Part shown: piece after piece, positions 33,393-46,071 of the stretch | Layout of the letters: each line of letters starts with the position of its first letter | Numbering within the stretch: position 1 is the first letter of the stretch | Assembly (NCBI GenBank): GCA_914767715.1 | Contig: OU612069.1 | Span: forward strand, 4,900,001 to 4,964,000 | Source: Membranipora membranacea | Taxonomy: Eukaryota; Bryozoa; Gymnolaemata; Cheilostomatida; Membraniporidae | Reading direction: 5' to 3' | DNA: 64,000 nt | The notes under the pieces: generated by a model | Seen by the model: only the letters and a program-made list of their open reading frames with translations | Told to the model about the DNA's origin: nothing | Database searches by the model: none | Translations under genes and position numbers: made by a program

Positions 33393-33501
33393 ATGGGAGA
33401 TGGAGGTTCAAGTACATTTATTGACCAGACAGCAGAATATACAAGCACCACTCTATCAGTAGATGATTTGCAGCTGGAGAATGAACATGTGCGTTTAATT
33501 G
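33393..33501 (+). CDS. Possible first exon, unrecognised
   Basis: ATG at 33393 opens a frame encoding MGDGGSSTFIDQTAEYTSTT followed by LSVDDLQLENEH, acidic and Ser/Thr-rich, to a GTAACT donor at 33502. No partner exon was identified downstream, where the DNA is repeat-rich. Codon use is plausible, but the evidence is thin. Confidence 0.25.
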
Positions 33502-34400
33502 GTAACTTAGTGTTTTTTATCCATTTGAATTACATTGTTATTCCAGAAAAACCATAAACTTATGGCTCTCTTATACATTGAATCTATACTCATTGCTCAA
33601 GTAAATCTTTGGTAGGAGGAAGAGGTCCAACTCTGACCCCCTCAAATGATATAAAAGTGCTATCAGCTTATATCATCAACAAACTTGTGAACCGTTACTC
33701 AGCAGTATTTTAAATTGAATTTTGAATATTTAGCAAGTCTTTTAGGATAGTCCTGTAGGGTACTCTTCCATACATACACCATTGAGTGCAGCTATATTTT
33801 TATGTTTGTTTTGCATAACCACAAATATGCTGTCCAACTGGCCATTATCTTAGAGTGTTGTTTTATTTTGTTTTATATGCAAAATTTACCCAGGATTTTT
33901 CTACATTGCCCTGGCTCCAATATTCCTAATTTGTCTTAGCGCGTGAACTGTACAAGTAGAAGCAGTCTTTTACATTCTATAGTCCCGTCTGACTTGATAT
34001 ATCTTGTTGCATACATAATTCTTCGTTTTTTTTTACTGTAGACAAGGCTACGGGCGTGACTGTAAATCACAAGATGATATAGAGAAGACATATGGAAAGG
34101 CATTGTATATAATGCAAACACTCATTGCTTGCCACCTAACATGACTACATCGGTATGGACCATGGGTATATATTATACATTCTTAAACACAAATCTACCC
34201 ATCGCTCATCAATGTAAAGTTCTTTGACTCATAACACTATTCTATATTATATGAAACATATATGCTTTTCGCCTCGGTGATGTTTAATGTCAATGTTCAC
34301 AGACAATAAATATACATTACAAACTATACATTTATTCATTGATCCTGGCATGCATTGTAACCAAATTGCATAGAGGGATATGATGTATGTGGCTGCAAAA
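33502..34400. other. Gene-free stretch
   Basis: AT-rich sequence without a supported gene. A short acceptor-like site precedes 34043, but no coding exon can be defended. No repeat ends seen. Confidence 0.35.
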
Positions 34401-34419
34401 GGTCCATTAAATAGTAATA

Positions 34420-34975
34420 ATTAAAACTTGCAGCAGCAACTTGCAGGCATTTGTGGCCTGCGGGAATCCTTAGCCTTCAAAATTGAAAATCAGCAGGATG
34501 TAGCCTTGATTATTTTTGGTCAGGACCATTGCGTGTACAACGGGTTCAACAGTACCGACTCTACCCTTCCTCTATGACCTGAGTATAAACTGGTTCTAAT
34601 AAAGTTTTAGCTTGGATGCGACCCATCAACCTTGATGTTCATGACTTTCCTGCTAACCGCTACCACTGATCCATAATATCTAGATAAAACAACCAAATGT
34701 AATTGAGAATTAATCAGAATTAACTTGGCAACGCTGTACAAACTCTGTAGTAACGCCTTTCCATCTATAACATACTGCACCAAGTCTATCTGCTTTGAGG
34801 CTGTATTAATCAAATTTTGACATTTGTAAGTGGCTGAAACTTGAAAGTTGCAGTGTAACCACATTTTATTATGAGCAGCAGCAATGTCATTGACTGTCTG
34901 AGTGTAAGCTTTGAAGCAGCGAGATCACAAAACCATTCTGATAGAATATAGGTGTGGGGCAGAAGCGATGAATCA
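34420..34975. repeat. Dispersed tRNA-derived repeat, copy 1
   Basis: About 550 bp closely matching 38290-39010 in the same orientation. Shared blocks include aatgtaattgagaattaatc, cttccatctataacatactg and acaaaaccattctgatagaa. The reverse strand near 34610-34690 has an A-box-like ggatcagtggtagc and a B-box-like region, suggesting a SINE-type origin. Similar but more diverged pieces occur near 35085-35160, 39500-39740 and 40060-40140. Confidence 0.65.
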
Positions 34976-35666
34976 GGGCCCACAAGAAAAAATAGCACCA
35001 CAGCTGTCTATTAATGGCATATCTGTTAAAATAATAGTTCTATAGGTTGACTTCGGACCTCTCATAACTATAAGCAGATCTTTTAAGTGCCTAAAGTGGG
35101 ATTTGATCCAGCAACCTCTTTATCATCTGCCACCAACCACCAACCAACCAATCAAGACCATGCCAATCAAATAAAACATGCTCGATCAAGATCAAATTTA
35201 GCCTTAGCCTCAGTTCTTAGCAACCAATTATTGTCATAGGTAGGGTGGTTATCCAGTATATTGCCCTGAGGCTACATATTTCACATTCTGCAGCATTGGC
35301 AGCTACGGGTGAGGGGGCTAAGTCCAATAGCTACAGTGGGGGGGGGGTTACCAAAACAGCAAGCTGCAATGCGTGGAGTCAATAATTTGTCTTTCGATTA
35401 ATAATAAACTTCATTGACTCTATTTACACTGAAAGTTTATTAAATTTCATGAAACCTCAATGACACAGAGAAAGTAACAGTTTTTTATATCAAACTCATG
35501 GTTGCTTTCGAAGCATGTGCAAAAAAAGCTACAATACCTGATTATTTCAGATGCTGATTCTTAAAAAAATTATAAGATAAGACTGATGGCTACCGGCCTT
35601 TATTGTTTGCAACGATATAATATAAGTGTATAAATTCAATTCAGTGCTTACGTAAATATATTTATT

Positions 35667-35680
35667 AAACTTGATCTAGG
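35667..35680. repeat. Solitary end of the palindromic MITE family
   Basis: aaacttgatctagg is identical to the right end of the MITE at 31806-31899, but no matching left arm is present nearby. It is probably a truncated relic, although a chance match over 14 bp cannot be excluded. Confidence 0.35.
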
Positions 35681-36689
35681 TGTACATGAAAACGCTAAGA
35701 CAAACATAACTATTGAGAGGAACTTGTTGTGACTCATAACGTCACTCTGGGACTTTTACATCAGCAGATTTTATATCTCTTAGCGAGCTATGAACAATAA
35801 TTTACAAAAATAACCATTGAATATTATTTGCATTGTCATCTGCATTCATTTTCATGTGGCAGAAAATGAATAATAAAAATCTATCGTGTTAAATGTTAAC
35901 AGGGTATAGATTATGTGTTGACAAGAATTCAAGGTTTTAAAACATCATCATTCTGGTGATTTTCAATTTATCAGCCCATGGTATCGAATGTGTCGAGGAA
36001 AGTTTATGGTAACTTATTGGCCTTGCACAGTGCACCAGATGCTGCCATAAAACTTTATATTTTCAGAAAGTGATTTGAGTAATTTGAATGAAAATAGAGT
36101 GTCACATGTCATGCAAGCTGTGTTGTTGTTGTCTGGATGAGGCTGCCACAAATGCTGCTGATGTAAAAGGCCTTATGGTTTTATCACCAGGGTCAGTGAT
36201 GAAATTTTGACCTACAAAATAAAACAACTATGTATGAATAAGAATATAAGATGATCTGCATGCAGGATGTCAACAAATGTATTTTAAGAATTTGGATAGC
36301 CATGTCGGGTTATGAAGAATCTGTAAACTAGCTGTAAATTGATGTGTTGGATGTCCAGCTTGATTAAATGAATTTTCAATACCCAAAAGTTTAATTATGT
36401 GATATGACCATGAAAAATAATAGCAAAAGTAGTTTATTGATTGATATTGTTTCTAGGTATTCCGATGATTTCTTTCATTCCAGCATGATGACTCTACTGA
36501 TTTGGTTGCAGCGGAAAACTTCTCACAGCTGGTAACGGTTACCTGGTTCTCCATAACATATCTGGTTTCTGATGGCTTTCAAAAATAGAGAGGCAGCATT
36601 AGGTAGCTCACCAGTAGAGAATCATCTGGAAAAGAAAGAGTGAAACTCTGGTTTACTGACTCGCCGCTAATATGCCACTCATGCAGTTG

Positions 36690-36897
36690 CTGAGGCATTC
36701 CACAGCATGAGAGAACCCAAAATCAAAAAAGTCGATATAATTTATGTAATCAATCAATACTTAGCTAGTCTTCCAACAACAGAGTGTCATGAGCAAAAGT
36801 TACTTAGCCCCATACAGCTGCTGAGGCATTTCACAGCATGAGAGTATCCAAAAATTAAAATCGAAATCAATATAATTCACACACCCAATCAATACTT
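36690..36897. repeat. Two direct copies of an about 75-bp sequence
   Basis: ctgaggcatt-cacagcatgagag begins copies at 36690 and 36821. Each ends caatcaatactt about 73-77 bp later. The copies are separated by about 58 bp of unrelated sequence. No coding frame. Confidence 0.6.
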
Positions 36898-38289
36898 GTT
36901 TCCTGTTCCTGTTATTATTTAGCCTGTGCTTTATAATTATTACAGCAAAGTCTTGGAACCTCCCCTAAACTGAAGTGTTACCCAGCTTAGAGTCAGCAAC
37001 TACTTTGAGTTTTGCATCGCGTAATGCACAAAGCTGATGCTGCCCAGCACATTATTTGCTACCCATTAATGCATTGCTGCGAAACCTTGGTAAATTCATA
37101 TTCTGTCAAATCAGCTGCACAGCTGAATTTCACAATGAAGATACTTCAAGATCATGACTTTTGCGAATCTAAGTTTAGTATCATACAATTTTGAGCTGTT
37201 TGAGAACAGATTGAACGTGGAGCTGAACTGAACTAATTCTCGGTTCACCAGCCTATATATCATTTAAATAATAACTTTGTCTGGCATCACACAAAATAAC
37301 TCATGTTCTCCTTTCATCGTCAATTGATATCAACCAAATTCAGTTATTCTAATTGAATCGATCAATCGATGAATATCCGCTGAACACGATGATACACTTT
37401 ATAAGCTGAACGCCCTCAGCTTGCAGCAAGTGTCAATCTCTTCACAATTCAAAACCACAGATTGATATAAAAACTATAACTATGCATACAAAAATGGGAA
37501 GAATATCTCACTAGAGACTATTGACAAGATAGGAGGCAACTTACCAAATTCTGGGGAGTACTGTCTGCTTCAATTACTTGACTGGCGATGAAATTAATCC
37601 TTAGAGAGTTTGTAGAGATTCGCCGAAACTGAGATGTAACATTTTTGCTAAAGAAAAAAAAAGGTGAAATATCAAAGCCGTACTTCATCTTTGGCTGGCG
37701 AACAAGCAACTGACCACTTCATCCTAAGATGTTTGTAATAATGTTGATTCATACCTTGCATCTCGTGAAAACATTATGTAATATTTTCATTGATCCGTAT
37801 CTTTTACAATAAACTGACCGCTGAGCTCTAGCTGTTACTGTTAGTAAATAAATATATTTGATGGGAATTAAGGGGAATGCCTTTGATCAGTGTTCAAGTT
37901 TTGTCATAAAGATAACATAATTATTTTATCTCTGTAGCATTGGTATAGTTTTCAAATGATAAAGTCATTTCTCGAACCCTAGTGCTCCCACTGATCTCAG
38001 ACCTTTGACAAGGTTTCAGGTGTTGAAACACTAGCGAAAAGTTGAGACAGATATTTAGGGCTTTATTAGAACAAGTTTGTTCCTTCTGTGGTGACCGATG
38101 GATATTGCAAATGTTTGTTGTCGCGGTGCCTAAATAGTTGTTCTAGGGTTTGATATGGTGGTAAGTGGCTCTTTGCAAGCCTTTAGTGTTATCTAAAACC
38201 TTAGAATAATGGTATGGAAAGATATGAGGTATATGGCTGGAAAACATTTCAACAATCACAATAATATCACTTATAACTGGTTTACACAG
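36898..38289. other. Gene-free stretch
   Basis: Short frames on both strands lack splice context or coding character. No element ends were found. It lies between repeat clusters. Confidence 0.35.
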
Positions 38290-39010
38290 AGTGAATAATT
38301 AGAACCTACAACTGGACAATTTGTGGCCTGCTGAAATCCTAAGCATGCAGCACCACTTGATATGGCGTGAACAGCAGAATATAACCCCATTTCCTTTTGA
38401 TCAGGAGCATCGCATATAATTTTTCAACAGTACCTACCTAGAACAAGTTTAATCCAATTGCCTGCATTCAAGTTGCTCCCTTCCACTGGTCACGCCGCAG
38501 CGTGACTAGTGGATCGGGAGCAACTCTGAATGCAGGCAAATGGGCCAAACTTGGTCTAGTACCAACTCTACCCTTACCCCATGGCCTAAGTTTAAACTGG
38601 GTTCTAAAAAGTTTTAGCCTGGATGTAATCCAGCAATCTTGTTCATGACTGTCCTGCTGCACGGTACCACTGATCCACAACATCTGTATCAAACAATAAA
38701 ATGTAATTGAGAATTAATCAGAATTAACTTGGCAATATGTACAAACTCTGTAGTATTGCGTCTTCCATCTATAACATACTGCACCAAGTATAACTGATTA
38801 TAGGTTGTATAAATCAGACATTGATATTTGTGAGTGGCTAAAACTTGCAGGCTGCGATGTAACCAAATTTTCTTTTGAGCAGCAGCAATGCCATCGACTG
38901 TCTGGGTGTATCATTTTTTATACCATTAGACTGTCGTGTAGACTATGCTGGTACAAAGTTTGAAGCTGTGAGGTCACAAAACCATTCTGATAGAATTTAG
39001 GTGTGGGGCA
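38290..39010. repeat. Dispersed tRNA-derived repeat, copy 2, interrupted by a MITE
   Basis: Homologous to 34420-34975. The MITE at 38438-38559 has inserted after caacagtacc, splitting the sequence that continues uninterrupted in copy 1. This dates the MITE insertion after the spread of the repeat. Read on the minus strand, 38600-38690 has ggatcagtggtacc and a gctggattacatccag box, typical of tRNA-derived promoters. Confidence 0.65.
38438..38559. mobile_element. Palindromic MITE, copy B
   Basis: 122 bp, starting ctagaacaagtttaatcc and ending aaacttggtctag. The arms pair almost throughout, including the inner ccactggtcacgc / gcgtgactagtgg with a four-base turn. The whole element can fold into one hairpin. 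It is flanked by tac on both sides. The insertion site is known because the unoccupied version is present at about 34552. Confidence 0.8.
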
Positions 39011-40277
39011 GAAAGACACAACCACCCACCCGATACTGTATAATGATTCGATATCCTAAACTAAAATCCCCTTCTGATGTAAGCATGCATAACAGTCAAT
39101 TATTCATGGTCCATGCTATATTGCACAAGGACCACAGCTATGAGCTGCAAATAAATAAACATCAGCAGCCAATATGATGATGTATTACTGTTACCATATT
39201 TCTTTCGAACAGCATTAAGACATAAAATTGCCTGACAGCTTCAATTTATATACTGTTTGATTTAATTTTGGCTGTAGCATGTATTTTTTGAAGCTGTTGG
39301 ATTATATCAGTATTTTCCAATGTCAAAAAACCTTTCTCGTAAAAAAAAACAACTGTAAATGCGTTCCCTTCTGACAGAACAATCTAATATACCACTATAT
39401 TCCCTGTTGTGGATAAATTACGCTCGTATAAGTTTAGAAGACGAAAGATCAGACAGTATTTTCAAGGCCAAATATCCATTAACTTTTAAAGCTACCACCT
39501 CAATGGTGTTATGACTGGCAGAAGAGATGGATCAGAATTCTCAAAATAAATAGCATCATGTTTCAAATCACTAGTGAGAATTTTTGACAGGTAATAATTC
39601 TATTCTCCTCAGCCTTTGGTCCACGCATTTTATTACTCAAGCACTAACAACCCTATCGGTGTCCCAAGCATAATGTTGGTGCTGGTTTCGATCCAGTGAC
39701 CTTCAGCTTATTAACCAAGGACTCTACCATTGACCCACATATCCATTTAGATTGGGAAGCAGTACCTTTTAATTAATGTACCAATGTGCACTACATCACA
39801 TAATGTGTTCTCTATGCCATACAAGGATTATCGCTATGACAATAAATCAATAAATCTCTAGGACAATAAATCTAATGTTGGCATTTTTGTGGTTGGTTAA
39901 AAAGTGGAAACAAAATCTTACGTATGACCACATCTTATTTTGAGCAGCAGCAAGGCATCAAATCATCTGACAGCCTCAGATTGTATACTGATGAACTCCA
40001 GATTGCCTGAAGATTAAGCTCATATAATTTTTGGAGCGGTGACGTATAAACATGATTTTATACGGTCAAAAAACCATTCTCTGAAAAACTGCTGCCATAA
40101 TATGGAGCTGAGGCAGCAGCATTGAACAAGGGTCCTCAAGACTAAATGAGCACCAGGTTCAGACCTCCATTGATGAGTATGTGAAAGCCTCCTAGCTGGA
40201 ATATTACTTTGTACTCTTTTAAGTTTTGGTCAATGGTTTTTCATTGTTTTCAGCTCAGGTATGCCATTCATTGTGTA
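39011..40277. repeat. Diverged copies of the tRNA-derived repeat family
   Basis: Fragments around 39500-39560, 39660-39740 and 40050-40160 share phrases with the two better copies. On the minus strand, 39665-39735 reads as a tRNA-like sequence (gggtcaatggtagag and a ggatcgaaacc box). The copies are too diverged to set ends. No gene is seen. Confidence 0.45.
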
Positions 40278-42178
40278 CTAATTTTCCAGGGAGATAATCG
40301 AGAGTTTACCGAGCAACCTGGTTGAAGGGAAGTAAAATAACCTCTTATATCGGTATAAGCCAATGTGACAACTGAATGTTGTGATATTCCTTGAATCAGT
40401 TTGCAGCGCAAATTGCGTGAAACCTTCCTTCATGTCTAATTTGCTGAAAACCTTGCTGCCATTCATATCCTGTAATAAATCATCAACAGTCGGCATGGAA
40501 TGTCTTTCCCCAATAATTGCCTGGTTTGCCCTATGCATATCAACACATAGCCTAATATCCCGATTAGCCTTAGGTACAGAAATCAAAGGTGAAATCCACT
40601 GTGTAGGCTTTGCTACTACCTCTATGATATCTGATTTAACTAGCTGTTCTAGTTTAGCCTCTACTTTACTCCTCAGTGCGAATGGAACGCGATTATATGG
40701 TTGACACACTGGAGCTTCATTAGGATCTATTCCTATTTTTATATCTGGGCGTTTGAATTTACCTACGCCTGAAAATAAATTCTTATAGTTATCTAGCAGA
40801 CTACCGTAATTAGTGACATTACTGGTATTAGAATCTAAGCTGTTTACTCCTACATTGTAGCCTATTTTGATTAGTTTTAGTGCATGAGATGTATCATTAC
40901 TCAACAACGACGACTGATTCCTATCATTAATAATTATGATTTCAGCTGTTGCCCGCTGATTTCCTGCTTCTAGTTCCACATTGAAGCATCCGAACAAGTC
41001 TAAGGGCTTATCAGCAGTATACGGAAACAGTTCCAGGTCTGTCGGCTCTACTTTGGCTCTAAGACCTCTTGTCACAAGTAAATCAAATGTGTCTTTACTA
41101 ATCACATTGCTCTGTGAGCCAGAATCTACAAGCACATCAAGCGGAATGTTTCCTACTCTGATTTCAAGCTTGTCTAGATTAAACTTCGGCCTCATAGTTC
41201 TGCACTGAAATGCTGCCTGACCTTGATCAGCATTTTGACTACCTGCTGACAATTTAGAATGTACCTTTTTCTAAGGTTCAACACTCCTACACACAATAGC
41301 AAAATGACCTATTTTTGAGCATTTATTACACTGTTTATCCTTAGCTGGGCAGTTAGTATCACTACCAATATGAATGGAAGAACCCCACCTATAGCATGAT
41401 TCAGCGTTCTTACGGTTTGATGTACCTCTGTAGGATTTACCACCATTGGAGTTTTCATATCTGGGTTTTGGCTTGCCGCCACAATTTCCATGCCTAACAA
41501 ATGAGCCTAGTTGGTTGACACCACCTGTTGCATTGGGAAATTCATGAGCATTACTTTTAGCATTAGCGCTAGCACTAGGGTTTTTGGCCATTTCTCATTT
41601 CCCTATTTTGCATTTCGACCGCTTCATGTGATGCTGAAATACTCATTAGCTTTGCTAGGTCAAGAGTTGCCCCTGCTTCTAAGACCTTTTTTCAAGACAT
41701 CGTAAAAGCAGCCTGAAACAATCTGATCAAATATCGAGTCATTAACATCAACGTACTCAAAGCCTACAGAACCTTTCATAAGTCTACCTACGAATTGAGC
41801 TATCGTCTCACCTGCAGTCTGACACATTTGCCTAAACACATGATGCATGAACCTTTTATTTGGTTTTACCAAATGCGCGTTCAAGATTTGAATTGTGCCA
41901 TCATAATCATCTGGCTGACATTTTTCAGTAACCTCCTCGATTGAATCGTTATGATTCTTAAGCACCTCCCGAACACGTGGTCCACAACAGAACAACAAAA
42001 ATGCCTGGCCTTGTCTCCTAAGCGATGTCTCCTTAGCGGAAGTTCCACTGGGGTTGAACAAACCCTTACAATCAGCATAGCAATCGAACTCCTAGATCCA
42101 TGCCAACCAGGCTGTAGCTACTACACTTGCCTCACCTTCTTCCTCAAAATTACCTGGGCGTCCTATATCTAGACTCAT
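40278..42178 (-). pseudogene. Broken Ty3/gypsy-type retroelement (gag, zinc knuckle, protease, start of reverse transcriptase)
   Basis: Read on the minus strand from an ATG at 42178: a gag-like region (HHVFRQMCQTAGETIAQFVG), a CCHC zinc knuckle (CNKCSKIGHFAIVC, about 41298-41340), an aspartic protease motif (LVDSGSQSNVIS, about 41110-41150) and the front of a reverse transcriptase (RLCVDMHRANQ; FSKLDMKEGFTQF). It is not functional. There is a stop about 29 codons into gag, a frame break in an A-rich run near 41690, a stop between the knuckle and the protease, and loss of everything after the first third of the reverse transcriptase, including the YxDD site, RNase H and integrase. No long terminal repeats were recognised. 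It is an old, truncated insertion. Confidence 0.8.
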
Positions 42179-43176
42179 CTTTGATGATCTGATATGCGCT
42201 ATTCAGTGAAAATTTTCTAATGAGTAGAGGTTTACAATTAGTACTACAAGTAATCGGATATCAAATTATCTTATTCTGATAGTCCTTTCTGTCTCCATCA
42301 CTGTAATGGGCTTCAAATCGGTTCTTCGCTTAGTCTGTGTCTGTGTTTGGCTGCGTACCGTCTGTTTATGGATCTATCACCCTCTTTGGCATAGTCTCCT
42401 TCTCCACCTCAATCTTTTTGAGTTTTATCCTTGTCGCCAATGTTTATTTTGTGTTTTGTTGGTTGTATATAAATCAAGCTGTTTGATTTGTTTTTGGAGC
42501 ATGTACATTTATTTTGTGAACATTGTGTATATGTGATCAACTGTATATCAACTTAATATCAACTGTACATTAACTGTACATCAACTGTATATCAACTGAT
42601 TATAATTGTGATGCGCATGCCTTATTTATACTATCGGCAGCATGCTAAATGAGCACTTGACTCAATTAGTGGTCACTGCACATGAGGACACAACAGTAGC
42701 CTACTATTTGAGGTTTACCATAGGTCTGGATTTTGTTCATGCTTACATCTTTCAGCAACAGATCCTCCCTTGAATCGGGCAACGAGACTAACAATATAAA
42801 GTAATAGATTCTAGTCTGCATTGTGTCCCCTTAAATCATGAAGATAATCAAGAGTATGGGCGAGATACAGAACTCATGTTGTCTAATCATAACATTATTG
42901 AATTGATTCCCACAGTGGGATTTTCTTGGTTACCTGCCACTAAATTTATCTTCAATGCAGAGAGGTTTTTCCAATCTAGAGTCTCATGCAGGAAGCCATA
43001 ATACTCATACAACACCCAGCTACCCGGATTCCCGGATACCCTGGCTTGTTGGAGTTTACAGGCCAAAATCACAATCTGATTGTTCACTCAATGAATGAGC
43101 GATATCTGTTACTGTCTTGCTCAGAAATTGCTCACTCATTGATGGAACCATATACATTCTGAGTGAACGAATTTAG
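42179..43176. other. Gene-free stretch
   Basis: Upstream flank of the retroelement relic, with a short tandem repeat at 42536-42598. Possible earlier exons of the lysine-rich gene were sought here without success. Confidence 0.35.
42536..42598. repeat. Short tandem repeat, 11-13 bp unit
   Basis: About five imperfect copies of atcaactgtat. Confidence 0.65.
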
Positions 43177-46071
43177 GAGGGATTTTGTAGAATTGAAAGA
43201 CCAAGTAAGTGCTACTTTTTATCTATGTAGTAGTGATAATTTGCTTTAGAAAAGTATCACTCATTCTATTTGAAGGACCCTCTGGCTAGAATGATAGGCC
43301 TGCCACTACCAAATTATAATTAATTGCCGCCGCGGTTTATTGAAGCCTGACACTGGAGATCGCAGGTCCATGAAGTTAACCATTAGCAGACCATTCCTCA
43401 CTCTCAATATCCAGTAGCCGATGAAAACTATCACATGTTCTTATCTTTAACAAGGATGGAGACATACCCTTAGGATATTATAATAAGGCTGCCCCTTATG
43501 ACGATGATGAGGATGAGATTTGTTCCCCCAGAAGCTCAACAGATGTTATATCTAAGGGTCACCACAAACCGAGAGGCTGACTGCTGCTTCTATAGACCAC
43601 GCTGAAGCAGACCACCCAGAAGCAGACCACTTAGAAGCGGACCACCCAGTAGTAGAACATAAAGCTATGTTAAAGGCTGTCAGCTCTACTGTCAAAAGTA
43701 GGTGAAACATTTAAATCTAAACCGATGGTCAGTACTAAATCAAGTTTAATCCATATGCCTGCCTTCGGAGTTGCTCCCATCTACTGGTCACTGCAGCATG
43801 ACCAGTGGAGGGGAAGCAACTCCTAATGCAGGCAAATAGAACAAACTTGGTATAGGCTCGTACCCACAACTCAACGTTAGGTTCTGAAAGCTCTAGACAA
43901 ACCGATATTTGAATATTATTGCCATGGAAGTGTTACTGGTTGTTTAGCAATCACTGTTTTATTTTTAAATCATTTACATTATTGATTTGTGGGGGGGGGG
44001 GGCGTCTGACGGGGGTGGAGTCGATGGAGCTCAGACTAATGTCTCTTGTCCTTATGCTATGTACAGGGGAGGCCAAAGATATCAACTTGACAGCTGATAA
44101 TGTGACAGCATCCGAAGTTAAAGTAGAGAAGAAAACTCCTAACGTAGTGGATCCGAGCACAGCTAGTAGAGCTAAACAACCTGCTAAATCTAAAGCCAAA
44201 AGAAAGTCAACAATAAGTGAGTCATGACCTGTGTCAATATTTAATGTGTGTGGTTGTGCTTTCACCTTGAGCTATTATCATATTCATATTTCAACACCAT
44301 GATGTTAAACTGTTGATCACTGGTTGAGGTTGTTGAATGAACCGGCAGGGCTGTCTCTGGCACGGGAAGGTAACAGATGGTGCTGTTACTTTGTTGAAAC
44401 TGGCTAATATTTGGTCGAATTGAGAGCCTTGTGGTTGGCTGAACAGCAACCTTAGGAAACAGTTTGATCCTTCAAGCAGAAAGAAAATTCTTCTCAATCT
44501 TCTTCAAACACCTGAGTTGTCCCCCATTATAGATTTACAGGTTATAATAAATTGTGACAAATACACTTTTTTTTGAGCATATTCCCTGAATAGCCATAGA
44601 ATATGTGATATGAGATAAGTCACATTAAGTATTTGCCACAGTAAATATCTCAACCCTTAGGCGCAACTATTCCTTAAAAGTTGTTCTATATGTGTCCTGT
44701 TCAGTTGAAGTGAGTTCAAGGCCATCTAAAAAGCGAGAAATCAAGGTGAAGGAATCCTCTGTGGAGAAGATAACTCCTAATGCAAAAACTTGCTGTCCCT
44801 CAGCTACAAGCAAAATATCGACTGCAACAAGCAAGACGCCTAAAACTAAAACACCAGGTAATGAACTGTATTTTTATGATAAGATAAGATTTTATTGAAA
44901 CTCTCGCAGAAACTATTCGGTAGTTTTGAACGAATAAAAGGAAAAAAAAAAATGGGGTTATTATAAAAAAGGTATTGGGGCAGGGAGGGGAAGGGTCTTT
45001 GAAGAGACTAATGCCATAATGATATCAGATTGTTTCTGGCATGAAACCTGCCAAAAGTTTCGTTTCGATTTATTAGCTGGTCAACCGTCATTTTCACAGT
45101 TTTCTAACATGATGTTTCAGATTCAGGTTATCGCACAGTGAGGAAGCTGTACAACGCTAACTCTGGATGCAGACTAGGTAGTGATGATGATCTGAGTCAG
45201 ACTTCTACATGTAGTAGTTATCCTAGTCAGGGTACGGGACGCGGGCGTAAAGCCCTCAAATATAACAAGAAATCGAACAAGCTCAGGTAATTTTACATAT
45301 TCTAGTCAAGGTACGATACGTTGGCGAAGAGCCCTCAAATATAACAAGAAATCCAACAAGCTCAGGTAATTATACATCTAGTCAAAGTATGGGACGTGGG
45401 CGTAGAGCCCCCAAATATAACAAGAAATCCAACATACTTAGGTAATTATAAATATTCTAGTCAGGGTACAGGACGCGGGCGTAGAACCCTCAAACATAAC
45501 AAGAAATCCAACAAGCTCAGGTAATTATATTCTAGTCAATGTATGGGACATGGGCATAGAGCCCTCAAACATAACAAGAAATCCAACAAGTACAGGACCC
45601 AGGTGTTGAGCCCTCAAATATAACAAGACGATTAACAGACTCCGGGAAATGAAACTTCTTACAGTATGCTGTGCTCTTATAGGCGTGTATCACTACAATG
45701 TAAAATAAAGATATATCAATGTCTTACAACGCTATAATTTTACAGTGTTGAGTTGTCGATTAAATTTTTTGAATGATGATCCAATGTAGCAGTGGCAATT
45801 AAGTCTGATCACAAGAACTTTCGGTACAAATTATCAATTACTCAACACGTCTAATTATCGTCATGTCCTTAGCATGGGTCAGCATCTTTGATCTGTATGC
45901 TGGGTAGTGATATGGAGTTGTCTCCACACAAAACAAGGCAACCTAACTTCTAGTTATTATCAAATTTGAAATGTTTTACCTGCAAACTATATATACTCAC
46001 TTTACAGTAAGAAAAGAACTCTGGCTACACCAACTAAACTGAAGGAGACCATGAATCTGATCAAGTTCTAA
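43177..46071 (+). CDS. Lysine-rich, probably nuclear protein of unknown family; 5' end not found
   Basis: Seven exons join in phase: 43177-43204, 43455-43557, 43596-43697, 44067-44216, 44705-44857, 45121-45286 and 46008-46071, ending at TAA. The first two give an acidic start (APYDDDEDEICSPRSSTDVI). Exon 3 encodes a short repeat, HAEADHPEADHLEADHP. Exons 4 and 5 are both class 1-1 and resemble each other (VEKKTPNVV versus VEKITPNAK, then Ser/Thr/Lys-rich tails), so one probably copied the other. Exon 6 has SGYRTVRKLYNANSGCRLGS and an Arg/Gly/Lys end (GRGRKALKYNKKSNK). The last exon reads KKRTLATPTKLKETMNLIKF. Basic clusters suggest a nuclear localisation. No known domain. The donor of exon 2 (GTCACC) is weak. 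A palindromic MITE sits in the intron after exon 3. Confidence 0.65.
43735..43855. mobile_element. Palindromic MITE, copy C
   Basis: 121 bp, ctaaatcaagtttaatccat to acaaacttggtatag, with an inner palindrome around ctggtcactgcagcatgaccag. It is closest to copy B and lies in an intron of the lysine-rich gene. Confidence 0.75.
45222..45650 (+). repeat. Minisatellite of about 77 bp that copies an exon end and its splice donor
   Basis: Five copies plus a partial sixth start near 45222, 45304, 45379, 45459, 45534 and 45592. The first copy is the last 60 bases of exon 45121-45286 with its donor (ctcag/gtaatt). Later copies repeat the coding phrase gccctcaaatataacaagaa and, in most, the donor, preceded by ttctag or atctag that could act as an acceptor. 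The spacing between a donor and the next acceptor is only about 15-20 bp, too short for ordinary introns. Confidence 0.75.

Noticed and set aside
40278-42178. Intact retrotransposon
   Set aside because: In-frame stops, a frame break and loss of most of pol; no terminal repeats found.
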